Shown piece by piece: positions 7,590-15,621 of a stretch of 22,282 nt of DNA. The stretch spans positions 1-22,282 of the forward strand of contig CALBKL010000412.1 in the NCBI GenBank assembly GCA_937895985.1, read 5' to 3'. Positions within the stretch are counted from its first letter, which is position 1. Each line of letters begins with the position of its first letter. Made by a program: the position numbers and the translations under genes. Source of the stretch: an uncultured Solobacterium sp. GTDB taxonomy: Bacteria; Bacillota_I; Bacilli_A; Erysipelotrichales; Erysipelotrichaceae. Under the pieces are notes generated by a model. It was not told the DNA's origin. It made no database searches and saw only the letters and a list, made by a program, of their open reading frames with translations.

Positions 7590-9767
7590 TTAACTCCTTA
7601 AATCTGTCTTTTTCTTGATACTTGGATGTCCTGCTGCAACCTTCTTGACTCCAAATGGATACGGGAATGCAATTTCCGCAATCTCATTTTTGATACTGAT
7701 GACTAAGCCTTCACCAAACTTTGCGTGAACGACTTTATCACCCTTCTTTAATCCCGAAGGTTTTGCCTTTGCCATCTGTTGTGTAAAAGATGAAGCACCA
7801 TTATCAAATAAACTTTCTGATAAACGAACATCTCTTTGTACATTACCTGCATGCATACTAGAGCCTAAATGTTCAATGTATTCTGCATCAATTTCTTCGA
7901 TAAAGCGTGAGGTTGTTCGTACACGCTGCAATATCATAGAGAATCCACCTGCTTCAGTTAAATAGAGTTTATTTCTAGCTCTTGTAAAGGCTACGTACGC
8001 AAGACGTCTTTCTTCTTCCACACCACGATGACTTTCATTTACTGCTCTTTCATTTGGAAATATACCTTCATTCATATCGGAAATAAACACAGTATCAAAC
8101 TCCAAGCCCTTAGCCGCATGGACTGTCATTAACTGTACAAAGTCACTTGCCAGTGTCTCTTCACGATCTCCATAGAGGGATACTAATTGTAAGTATTCAT
8201 CTAGAGTACTTTCTGGATATGTCTCAGAGAATTCTTTAACGTCGTCAATTAATTCTTTTAAGTTTTCAATGCGGTCTTGTTCCTTGGCTTCAGTTAACAT
8301 CGCACGATAGCCACTTTCTTCAATGATTTGTTCAAACAGTTTAAAGATTTCAATCTCACCACTATTTGCGCGTTTACGCCATGATTCGACCATGTTTACG
8401 AAGTTTATCATTGTCGTTAACATCTTGCCACTAAATAGAGAACTATCTTTTAATACTTCATACATAGAAGTATTTCTTGCTCGTGCAGTTTCCACAATCA
8501 AATCCATCGTCTTATTTCCAATTCCACGCTTTGGACGATTGAGAATACGTTGTAACGCAAGATCATCTGCTATCGTTACCATACGTAGATAACATAGCGC
8601 ATCCTTAACTTCCTGACGTTCATAGAAGCGTGTACCACCATAGATGATATATGGAATTCTTTCATCGAGTAGTGCTTTTTCTAAGGAACGAGATAAGTAA
8701 TTGGATCGATATAAAATCGCAATGTCATGATAACTCTTTCCTTCACGATGTAAACTAGAAATCTTACCTGCAATCCAAGCTGCTTGATATTCATCGCTCG
8801 CTGCAGAATAATGGGTGATCTTTTCATCACTGTGACGATTGGTAAAGAGTTCTTTATCAACACGATATTTATTATTTTTGATAACGGAATTTGCGCCATT
8901 GAGGATTGCCTCAACAGAACGATAATTCTCATTTAAAATGATTGTTTTCGCTTGTGGATAATCTTTAGCAAAGTTCATAATGATATTTACATCCGCACCA
9001 CGCCATGTATAGATTGTCTGGTCTGGATCACCTACTACAAGTAGGTTATTATTTGGACCTGTTAATTGGTTGATTAATTCATATTGTTTTTTATCGATAT
9101 CCTGGAACTCATCTACCAGGATATAGTTAAAATGTCTTTGCCACTTTTCTAAGATTTCTGGGAATTTCGCAAACATGCGAACAGTCCATAGAATCAAATC
9201 ATCAAAATCCAATGCATATAAATCTCTTTGACGTTTATCATAGAACGTATATACTTCTGCCTTCACTTTATCCGCATGATAATCACCAGCTAAAACGCGT
9301 GCTCTTTCTGGTGCAATATCTGCCGTTTTATTATTCGCAATGTAATCTAACATCGAACTATAGGAATAGGTTGTCGCATCAATTCCCTGTAACTTGTAAG
9401 CTTCCTTGAGTACAGATTTTTGGTCTTCCGTATCCATGATAGTAAAGTTACGTGGATATCCCATCGCAATAATATCTTCGCGTAGAATGCGTACACATAA
9501 GGAGTGGATTGTACTTACCCATGGTGCACTTGTCTGACTAGCAAGCATATTACGAACACGTTCTTTCATCTCATTCGCTGCTTTATTGGTAAATGTAATT
9601 GCCAAAATCTTCGTCGGCCAAACATTTTCATCTTCAATTAAATGCACAATGCGCATCGTTAAAACTCTCGTCTTACCTGAACCTGCACCCGCAATAATTC
9701 TCAGGTACTTTTCTTTAGATAAGACCGCATCTTTTTGGTTTTCATTTAAACTATTTATATCAATCAT
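7590..9767 (-). CDS. pcrA: ATP-dependent 3'-5' DNA helicase PcrA (UvrD/Rep family)
   Basis: PcrA is the superfamily 1A helicase of Firmicutes, used in repair, plasmid rolling-circle replication and clearing replication conflicts. The frame is open to 9968, but the extra 67 residues have no family character and cross the divergent promoter region. The ATG at 9767 follows GGAG at 9 nt and starts MIDINSLNENQ, the expected N-terminus, giving 725 residues. Motifs in order: Q motif LNENQKDAV, Walker A GAGSGKTR (about 27-34), Walker B VDEFQDID, motif III GDPDQTIYTWRGAD, motif IV ENYRS, motif V VHAAKGLEFD and motif VI VAFTRARN. The C-terminal GDKVVHAKFGEG segment is the PcrA tail. pcrA-ligA linkage is typical of Firmicutes; pcrB is not upstream here. 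Confidence 0.97.
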   Translation of the reverse strand: MIDINSLNENQKDAVLSKEKYLRIIAGAGSGKTRVLTMRIVHLIEDENVWPTKILAITFTNKAANEMKERVRNMLASQTSAPWVSTIHSLCVRILREDIIAMGYPRNFTIMDTEDQKSVLKEAYKLQGIDATTYSYSSMLDYIANNKTADIAPERARVLAGDYHADKVKAEVYTFYDKRQRDLYALDFDDLILWTVRMFAKFPEILEKWQRHFNYILVDEFQDIDKKQYELINQLTGPNNNLLVVGDPDQTIYTWRGADVNIIMNFAKDYPQAKTIILNENYRSVEAILNGANSVIKNNKYRVDKELFTNRHSDEKITHYSAASDEYQAAWIAGKISSLHREGKSYHDIAILYRSNYLSRSLEKALLDERIPYIIYGGTRFYERQEVKDALCYLRMVTIADDLALQRILNRPKRGIGNKTMDLIVETARARNTSMYEVLKDSSLFSGKMLTTMINFVNMVESWRKRANSGEIEIFKLFEQIIEESGYRAMLTEAKEQDRIENLKELIDDVKEFSETYPESTLDEYLQLVSLYGDREETLASDFVQLMTVHAAKGLEFDTVFISDMNEGIFPNERAVNESHRGVEEERRLAYVAFTRARNKLYLTEAGGFSMILQRVRTTSRFIEEIDAEYIEHLGSSMHAGNVQRDVRLSESLFDNGASSFTQQMAKAKPSGLKKGDKVVHAKFGEGLVISIKNEIAEIAFPYPFGVKKVAAGHPSIKKKTDLRS

Positions 9768-9846
9768 CGCTACATACTCCACATTCTGCATTACTTCATT
9801 TTGATTCAAAATAACATTTTCGGTGAATCTATTTCCCGTAGGTTCT

Positions 9847-9855
9847 ATTATACCA
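9847..9855 (-). promoter_or_regulatory. Extended -10 element of the pcrA-ligA promoter
   Basis: On the minus strand the sequence reads TGGTATAAT, a perfect -10 with the TGn extension, about 80 nt upstream of the pcrA start. There is no good -35 at 16-18 bp. The 13-bp palindrome CCCTCAATGAGGG (9863-9875) covers the region where a -35 or a regulator site would be. Confidence 0.55.
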
Positions 9856-9939
9856 TTGACTACCCTCAATGAGGGGCTGTAGCACAATGTAAATATATTA
9901 TTTTCTTTTCTGAAACCCCTAAGGAAAGCGTGCAGTTCA

Positions 9940-9948
9940 TGGTATAAT
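9940..9948 (+). promoter_or_regulatory. Extended -10 element of the methyltransferase-rluA-vanY operon
   Basis: TGGTATAAT on the plus strand is identical to the element that faces the other way at 9855-9847. No recognisable -35 lies 17 bp upstream. The predicted start, near 9955, would leave a leader of only about 12 nt holding the AGAGG ribosome binding site at 9955-9959 before the ATG at 9967. Confidence 0.55.
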
Positions 9949-9966
9949 GAGCAAAGAGGTAACCCC

Positions 9967-10845
9967 ATGTCAAGAATAGCAAATCAATGGAAAGATTATA
10001 CCTGCTTTGATGCAGGAAATGGCGAAAAATTAGAGCAGTGGAAAGGTATCGTTTTAAGACGTCCAGACCCACAAGCAATCTGGCCAGCAAAGCAGAATAC
10101 AAACCTATGGCAAGATACAGATGCCATCTATCATCGCTCGGATAAAGGTGGTGGTCATTGGGAGTATCGCAAGAAGCTTCCAGAATCATGGACTATCAAT
10201 TATAAAGATCTTACATTCAAGGTATCCCCAACCGGTTTTAAACATACTGGCTTATTCCCTGAACAAGCAGTGAATTGGGATTGGATGTCTGATTTAATCA
10301 AGAAATATCCAAATGAAGAGATTCGTGTTCTTAATCTTTTTGCCTACACTGGTGGTGCTACCATGGCATGTGCCAAGGCTGGTGCTGCAGAAGTTGTGCA
10401 CGTAGACGCATCTAAGGGTATGGTGCAATGGGCAAAAGAAAATCGTGACTTGTGTGGTCTTCAAAATAATAAGATTCGTTTCATCGTTGATGATTGCTTA
10501 AAGTTCGTGGAACGTGAAAAACGTCGCGGTCATACTTATCACGGAATCTTAATGGATCCACCTTCCTATGGAAGAGGTCCAAATGGTGAAATGTGGAAGT
10601 TTGAAAAAGAAGTCACAAAGCTCATTCAGGCTTGTGCAGAGATTCTTGATGACAATGCCCTATTCTTCTTAATCAACAGCTATACAACTGGTTTCTCTTC
10701 CATTGTTTTAGATAACACACTTCGTACAATGATTTTGCCAGATCATCCAAATGGTATTGTGGAAACAGGCGAAATTGCCCTTCCAATCGCAAATCGCGAT
10801 TTACTACTCCCATGTGGAATCTATGGCAGTTGGCAGAGAAAATGA
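9967..10845 (+). CDS. Class I SAM-dependent methyltransferase, RlmI/RlmK-like (probable rRNA)
   Basis: This protein probably methylates RNA, by relation to RlmI and the RlmK half of RlmL. The 292 residues contain the SAM-binding loop NLFAYTGG (123-130), an acidic ribose-binding position D147 (VVHVDASKG), an adenine-pocket DD (175-176) and the DPPSYGRG motif (197-204) in place of the NPPY/DPPK seen in relatives. There is no N-terminal PUA domain as in RlmI, only about 120 residues of a distinct N-terminal region. The stop overlaps the next start (ATGA), so it is coupled to a pseudouridine synthase, which supports an RNA-modification role. Exact substrate is unknown. Confidence 0.85.
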   Translation: MSRIANQWKDYTCFDAGNGEKLEQWKGIVLRRPDPQAIWPAKQNTNLWQDTDAIYHRSDKGGGHWEYRKKLPESWTINYKDLTFKVSPTGFKHTGLFPEQAVNWDWMSDLIKKYPNEEIRVLNLFAYTGGATMACAKAGAAEVVHVDASKGMVQWAKENRDLCGLQNNKIRFIVDDCLKFVEREKRRGHTYHGILMDPPSYGRGPNGEMWKFEKEVTKLIQACAEILDDNALFFLINSYTTGFSSIVLDNTLRTMILPDHPNGIVETGEIALPIANRDLLLPCGIYGSWQRK

Positions 10846-11513
10846 TTAACGTCCTCTACGAAGATAACCACGTCTTGTGTGTGGAGAAACCAATCAATAT
10901 TCCTGTTATGGAAGATGATTCTCACGACATGGATTTATTAACCATGTGTAAAGAATATCTCAAAGAGAAATATCAAAAACCAGGTAACGTATATTGTGGT
11001 CTAGTACATCGTTTAGATCGACCGGTTGGTGGTGTCATGGTATTTGCGAAGACCTCCAAAGCAGCTTCTCGTTTATCCGAATCTGTTCGAACACACCAAC
11101 TCAAGAAAGAATACCTCGCCATTCTCGATGGTATTCCTGCAAAGAAGAGTGATACGTTAGAAGATTATCTATCCAAGGATACACGCACCAATACCGTCAG
11201 TGTAACTGACGCAAAACATGGCAAGAAATGTCATCTATCCTATCAAGTCATTAACCAAAAAGGAAAGAAGTCTCTTGTACATATCGTACTTGGTACAGGT
11301 CGATCCCATCAGATTCGCGTTCAATTCGCTAGTCGCAAATTACCATTAATTCATGATCAACGTTACAACCCACATACAACAAAAGGTCCGATTGGGTTAT
11401 ACGCATTCCGTTTAACATTTCCACATCCAACCTTAAAAACCCCTATCGTAGTACAAGCAGCCCCTACTTCATCAATATGGAAAGAATTTGAGGTGAACTA
11501 TGACAAACTATAA
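10842..11513 (+). CDS. RluA-family RNA pseudouridine synthase
   Basis: The product isomerises uridine to pseudouridine in rRNA or tRNA. The frame is open from 10812, but I choose the ATG at 10842, which overlaps the methyltransferase stop and begins MINVLYEDNHVLCVEKP, the standard RluA opening. Catalytic Asp is D59 in VHRLDRPVGG. The GRSHQIRVQF motif near residue 160 is the conserved substrate-binding element. At 223 residues it has the bare catalytic domain and no S4 domain, unlike RluD. Substrate cannot be assigned from sequence. It overlaps the downstream vanY-like gene by 14 nt. Confidence 0.9.
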   Translation: MINVLYEDNHVLCVEKPINIPVMEDDSHDMDLLTMCKEYLKEKYQKPGNVYCGLVHRLDRPVGGVMVFAKTSKAASRLSESVRTHQLKKEYLAILDGIPAKKSDTLEDYLSKDTRTNTVSVTDAKHGKKCHLSYQVINQKGKKSLVHIVLGTGRSHQIRVQFASRKLPLIHDQRYNPHTTKGPIGLYAFRLTFPHPTLKTPIVVQAAPTSSIWKEFEVNYDKL

Positions 11514-12723
11514 TAAAAATCCCCAAAAAGTATCACATAGTAGTGGTACAATCAATCCACCCAGAAAACGTAGAAAACCAAGACGCCATATTCGTCCCGA
11601 AATTCTGATTGGTCTTGTGATTGTGCTTTGTATTCTAGTAACTGCGTTGGTATTACCAAACCTGATTACCAATTCAAAGTTAAAGGGACTCGGTTATACA
11701 AATACCCAAATCAAAGAGATTAAACACGAAAAACTAACAAAAGAAATCCTAGATAATAAATACTATTCCGTCTCACTTGCAAATGCACTAGATAAAAAGT
11801 CAGTCAATTCAGATTATCTAGAACTGTATACATCTATAAAAGATAATCGTGCACTAACGGCAGAAGATTTCTTACTTGTAAGTCGCCTTAAGGATAAGGG
11901 ATATGAACAAGCACAGATTCTCAATCTCTTTAAGAATCTAGAATATTGGGAAATAACACCTCTACTCGTATTCGATTATCAATGGGATGAAAAAGTATAT
12001 ATCGATGATTGTGTTCTACATCGTGATACAAACTCCAAAGATTCCTTCACTTTATCAAACACGTTCATTGTGCCTAATACGGAGAACATCGTATCCGACC
12101 CTTCTTCTATCACTGTTCTTGTGAATCAGAAGAATAATCTACCTGTAGAATACGTACCAGAAGATTTAGAGACAATCGATCTTCAATACGCATCGCAAGG
12201 TGTACAGTTACGTGCAGAAGCCGCAAAGAACTTTGAAGCACTCTCTGCCGCAAGCATTCAAAATAAAGTTCCATTCTTTGCGTCAACAGGATATGTATCC
12301 TATCAGGCATTAAAGGATATCTACAGCTCCTATAACGCAGATGTCGCAAACTTATATGCGGATGTCCCTGGACAATCTGAACAACAAACTGGCTACGCTG
12401 CAGATGTAAGTCCTACATATGAAGGTGGTGCCTTCTCACAGACAAACACCTATCAATGGCTCAAAGAACACGCAGCAGAATATGGATTCATCTTACGTTA
12501 TCCAGTCTCAAAGGCAGCCATTACTGGCAATAAGTCTGAAACAAACCAGCTTCGTTACCTTGGAAAGTCATTAGCCAAGGCAATCGTTGACTCGAATCTT
12601 ACTTATGATGAGTATTACTCCTTGTATATTGCAAGTTGGTCTGATGAGAAAAACATGCCAAAGGAAAATGTATTAAGTGCTACAAATTATCAAAAATACC
12701 TAAATGAAAAGTCCGATGATTAG
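11500..12723 (+). CDS. Membrane-anchored VanY-like (M15) protein with altered active site
   Basis: The architecture is that of Firmicutes D-Ala-D-Ala carboxypeptidases. A basic cytoplasmic N-terminus is followed by one membrane segment (about residues 34-56). Two degenerate helical motifs follow (GLGYTNTQIKEI, DKGYEQAQILNL), and the C-terminal half is a VanY domain. Active-site positions are changed. The zinc ligand His of SxHxxGxAxD is Q295 (SEQQTGYAAD). The His of ExxH is Q350 (E347-T-N-Q). The usual Arg of the GYRSY segment is V266. Ser293, Asp302 and Glu347 remain. The reading frame is intact, so this is probably a non-catalytic or non-zinc homologue that binds peptidoglycan, not a degraded gene. 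Start: strong GAGGTGAA 2 nt before the ATG, inside rluA. Confidence 0.85.
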   Translation: MTNYNKNPQKVSHSSGTINPPRKRRKPRRHIRPEILIGLVIVLCILVTALVLPNLITNSKLKGLGYTNTQIKEIKHEKLTKEILDNKYYSVSLANALDKKSVNSDYLELYTSIKDNRALTAEDFLLVSRLKDKGYEQAQILNLFKNLEYWEITPLLVFDYQWDEKVYIDDCVLHRDTNSKDSFTLSNTFIVPNTENIVSDPSSITVLVNQKNNLPVEYVPEDLETIDLQYASQGVQLRAEAAKNFEALSAASIQNKVPFFASTGYVSYQALKDIYSSYNADVANLYADVPGQSEQQTGYAADVSPTYEGGAFSQTNTYQWLKEHAAEYGFILRYPVSKAAITGNKSETNQLRYLGKSLAKAIVDSNLTYDEYYSLYIASWSDEKNMPKENVLSATNYQKYLNEKSDD

Positions 12724-12735
12724 TCGGACTTTTTT
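12709..12735 (+). terminator. Intrinsic terminator, probably bidirectional
   Basis: The 8-bp stem AAGTCCGA/TCGGACTT (12709-12716 with 12724-12731) has a 7-nt loop that includes the vanY-like stop codon. It is followed by six T residues. On the other strand the stem is followed by four T residues, and it lies just past the patatin gene stop, so it can serve both convergent operons. Confidence 0.9.
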
Positions 12736-12740
12736 ATCAC

Positions 12741-13595
12741 TTATTTCTGTAAGAACTTTAGAATTTCTTCACGTCTAGCTTCCATATCGTTGTAGCCAAG
12801 TTCATATAATGCCTTTGTCTTTTCAACATCACCCTTATAGCGAGATACCTTGATATTCTGTGATGGTAGAATATGTACTGCTTTACCTTGTTCTACTTGT
12901 TGGTTGATAATTTCAACTTGATGATAATAATTTAAATGACGAACATGATAGTCTTTAGCAATTTGCGGATACTTATGATAGATAATGCGCATTAAGAATT
13001 CCACAATTCTACTTGCTGGCTTGCGAACATAGTCCTTTGGCTTTGTAGTGATGACAAGTGTCTTTGTGCATCCCTGTTCTAAAGCACGTTCAATAGGAAT
13101 CATCTTTGTAATACCACCATCGAGTAACTTCTTACCACGATAGTTTACAATCGCGGAAGCGATTGGAAGTGCGCAACTACCTAACAATACTTGCATACTA
13201 TCATCCATTTCATCAATGCCATAGTAAACAGTCTTGCCTTCATCTAACACATAACAACCCACTTCAATATTTGCTTTTTGATCTAACAGTGGCTGGATTG
13301 TCATATGTGCTTCTTTCTTTAACACATCATTAAATAGATGATTATACGCCACAAAATGACCTTCTTTGAATAATGCTTTTAAGCCAACGATATCTGATGC
13401 GATAGAGTATTTCGTCGCTAAATCATAGGCAATCTTTGTTTCACCCTGCCAATACAGCGCTAGATATACCGAACCACTCGAAATACCAACGCCATAATCA
13501 AATGTAATATTGTTATCGTTTAACCACTTTACGGCACCTGCAGTATACGCTCCACGGATACCGCCGCCTTCCAATACTAAACCAATCTTTTCCAT
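12741..13595 (-). CDS. Patatin-like phospholipase (RssA/YjjU type)
   Basis: This is a predicted serine acyl hydrolase acting on phospholipid or related acyl esters. The three patatin signatures are visible: the oxyanion-hole loop GGGIRG (10-15), the nucleophile elbow GISSG with S39, and the catalytic-dyad Asp D159 in LLDGG. At 284 residues it matches small bacterial patatins of the YjjU type. No signal peptide or membrane segment is seen, so it should act on the cytoplasmic face. AGAGG lies 5 nt before the ATG. It starts 12 nt after the cardiolipin synthase stop, so it is probably co-transcribed with it and may help remodel phospholipids. Confidence 0.92.
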   Translation of the reverse strand: MEKIGLVLEGGGIRGAYTAGAVKWLNDNNITFDYGVGISSGSVYLALYWQGETKIAYDLATKYSIASDIVGLKALFKEGHFVAYNHLFNDVLKKEAHMTIQPLLDQKANIEVGCYVLDEGKTVYYGIDEMDDSMQVLLGSCALPIASAIVNYRGKKLLDGGITKMIPIERALEQGCTKTLVITTKPKDYVRKPASRIVEFLMRIIYHKYPQIAKDYHVRHLNYYHQVEIINQQVEQGKAVHILPSQNIKVSRYKGDVEKTKALYELGYNDMEARREEILKFLQK

Positions 13596-13607
13596 ATAAC
13601 CTCTTTT

Positions 13608-15131
13608 TTATACTAATGGGATAAATACATTTAGAACCGCTCTAAATACCTTTACGATCCATACTGTATCACGCACCTCTTCATATGTAACTTCTTGTGA
13701 TACTTCAAGTGCTTCTAAGAAATTTTCTTTCATCTTATATACAGAATCTGTATCATACATCACCACACCATTTTCAAAGTGTAGGAAGTAACTACGATAG
13801 TCTGTATTCGCTGTACCCACGATACCGAATTTATCATCAGCCACCATATTCTTGGCATGATTGAAGCCTGGTGTATACTCATAGATTTTAACACCATTTG
13901 AAATTAAATCGAAATAATGACCACGTGTAATCTGGAATACAAACTTTTTATCCGGGATATGTGGTGTTAAAATACGCACATCCACACCATTCTTCGCAGC
14001 CATCTTTAGTGCAGTCTTCATTGACTCCGTTAAGATTAAGTATGGTGCATCGATATAGATATATTCCTTTGCGTGCTGAATCATATTTAAATGCACATTT
14101 AAGGCAAATGGTTCTTCATCTGTAGGTGTATCAGAGTATGGTTGATAGAAACCCTTTGTGTTTGCAGGATATTCATACTGCAAGTGATACTGTTCGTAAT
14201 CAATACTATCATTTGTGCCACGCACATAGGTATACATCCCTAAGAACATACATGTAAAGGACCATACCGCATCACCCTCAATCATGATGGCACTATCCTT
14301 CCAATAACCAAAACGACGATGACGGTTGATATATTCATCTGAGATATTTACACCACCTGTAAAGGCAACACGGTTATCTACCACCGTAATCTTTCGGTGG
14401 TCACGATTATTCATTAAGGCTGCTAGAGATGGACGAATCTTATTAAAACGATAGGTTTCAATTCCACGTTTTTGAAGTTGTTTATCAAAGTGAATTGGGA
14501 TATCCAAGGCCCCAAAGTCATCATAGATCATCACAACTTTGACACCCTGTTGAACCTTTTCCTCAAGTAACGCAACCAAATCATCTAACATCCAGCCTTG
14601 ATTAATAATGAAGTATTCCAAGAAGATAAAATGCTTAGCGCTAGAAAGCTCTTTTTTAAATACTGGATACCATTCTTCACCACTCTTGAAATAGGTGCTT
14701 GTAGTGTGTTCATAGACTGGAAAACCACCACCGCGAATCCCATACCGGAAGATCTGTTTTGCGTCTTCATCGTGGATATCATCAAGTATCGATTCATCTG
14801 GTTTGATTAGATCTGAAAGGGAACGTGTTGCACGTACGGTTCCATGATGTAGTTTTTTCGGTACCTTACGGTTTCCAGTAATCAGGTAGAGTGGAACTCC
14901 AATCACTGGTGCAGCTAGAACCAATAATAACCAACCAATCTTATACGATGGATCGTTTCTTCGATTGATAATATAGATTGCGATAATCAGCGCTAAGATA
15001 TCAAGCACTGGCATTGCAGTTCCATAAGTTGTAGAACCATAAAACAGTATTACAAAAAATCCCAACTGTAATAGGATAAGTGGGATGACTACCATTAATC
15101 GCCCTGTCAGTACTCGCCATAATTTCTTCAT
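13608..15131 (-). CDS. cls: Cardiolipin synthase (phospholipase D superfamily)
   Basis: Cls condenses two phosphatidylglycerol molecules to cardiolipin and glycerol at the membrane. The 507-residue protein has N-terminal membrane segments (about 10-31, 39-55 and 65-86) and two HKD motifs: H245-x-K247-x4-D252 in HRKITVVDN and H425-x-K427-x4-D432 in HAKNMVADD. Both are followed by the usual Gly/Asn contexts (GGVN and GTAN). The start MKKLWRVLTGRL matches the normal Firmicutes Cls N-terminus. A TATAAT ends only 6 nt upstream of the ATG and no ribosome binding site is well placed; an alternative ATG at 15095 follows an AGGGCG sequence. Confidence 0.96.
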   Translation of the reverse strand: MKKLWRVLTGRLMVVIPLILLQLGFFVILFYGSTTYGTAMPVLDILALIIAIYIINRRNDPSYKIGWLLLVLAAPVIGVPLYLITGNRKVPKKLHHGTVRATRSLSDLIKPDESILDDIHDEDAKQIFRYGIRGGGFPVYEHTTSTYFKSGEEWYPVFKKELSSAKHFIFLEYFIINQGWMLDDLVALLEEKVQQGVKVVMIYDDFGALDIPIHFDKQLQKRGIETYRFNKIRPSLAALMNNRDHRKITVVDNRVAFTGGVNISDEYINRHRRFGYWKDSAIMIEGDAVWSFTCMFLGMYTYVRGTNDSIDYEQYHLQYEYPANTKGFYQPYSDTPTDEEPFALNVHLNMIQHAKEYIYIDAPYLILTESMKTALKMAAKNGVDVRILTPHIPDKKFVFQITRGHYFDLISNGVKIYEYTPGFNHAKNMVADDKFGIVGTANTDYRSYFLHFENGVVMYDTDSVYKMKENFLEALEVSQEVTYEEVRDTVWIVKVFRAVLNVFIPLV

Positions 15132-15134
15132 AAA

Positions 15135-15173
15135 AGTATTATACCAAACTCCGTTTCATTCTCTAAATTAGAG
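15135..15173 (-). promoter_or_regulatory. Predicted cls promoter with palindrome over the -35
   Basis: On the minus strand TTTAGA is followed after 18 bp by TGGTATAAT, an extended -10. The -10 ends 6 nt before the cls ATG, so the transcript would start at or within a few bases of the ATG. The 13-bp palindrome CTCTAAATTAGAG (15161-15173) covers the -35 and the end of the upstream acetyltransferase gene; it could be an operator or chance. Confidence 0.5.
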
Positions 15174-15614
15174 TGTCAATAAATAGATATTCTTAACTTT
15201 CTCTCCACGTCGATACAGCCAATGATGTTTGGGAACATTCACCGTCTGTAGTAGTTCTGCGTGTAGAGATTGTATTGTCTTATCACTTGCGATATTATCA
15301 GGTGAACATGTGATAATCACTTTACGAAAGTGATATTCCTCTTTTGCGATTTGTAGCAGTAGCTTACATGCATGATAGGCATAGTGATGACCACGAAATC
15401 CTTCGTAGATACGATAGCCTATATTTCCTGCATAGTATAATTCTTCATCCATGCCTAGTCGTAAATCACATTCCCCAATACACTCATACTCTCCATGATG
15501 ATAAATGCTATAGACGATTGATTTTGGGGAACGATTAAAAAATGAAACTGGAATCACTTCCCGAATCCTCAAATCGACACTATCCGATTCATATAGTTGT
15601 TTCTTTATCATCAC
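15168..15614 (-). CDS. GNAT family N-acetyltransferase
   Basis: This 148-residue protein has the GNAT fold pattern. A strand leads into NIGYRIYEGFRGHHYAY (64-80), where RGHHYA fits the acetyl-CoA pyrophosphate-binding motif A (R/Q-x-x-G-x-G/A). The later segment ITCSPDNIASDKTI (101-114) contains the conserved Asn/Ser of the GNAT core. The substrate cannot be predicted; sequences of this type acetylate small amines, antibiotics or protein N-termini. It starts 7 nt after the glycosyltransferase stop, with AGGAAA overlapping that stop, so it is co-transcribed with it. ATG-ATG makes the exact start ambiguous by one codon. Confidence 0.85.
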   Translation of the reverse strand: MMIKKQLYESDSVDLRIREVIPVSFFNRSPKSIVYSIYHHGEYECIGECDLRLGMDEELYYAGNIGYRIYEGFRGHHYAYHACKLLLQIAKEEYHFRKVIITCSPDNIASDKTIQSLHAELLQTVNVPKHHWLYRRGEKVKNIYLLTL

Positions 15615-15621
15615 AAGTTTC

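Noticed and set aside
9768..9968. N-terminal extension of 67 codons on pcrA
   Set aside because: It has no helicase-family similarity and spans both predicted divergent promoters. A good ribosome binding site and the standard PcrA N-terminus are found at 9767.
9866..10189. 107-codon minus-strand ORF opposite the methyltransferase start
   Set aside because: It is antisense to well-supported coding sequence and the promoter region, with no ribosome binding site or recognisable domain.
11500..12723. VanY-like gene as a pseudogene
   Set aside because: The frame is full length with a strong ribosome binding site, an intact membrane anchor and a terminator right after the stop. Only active-site positions differ.
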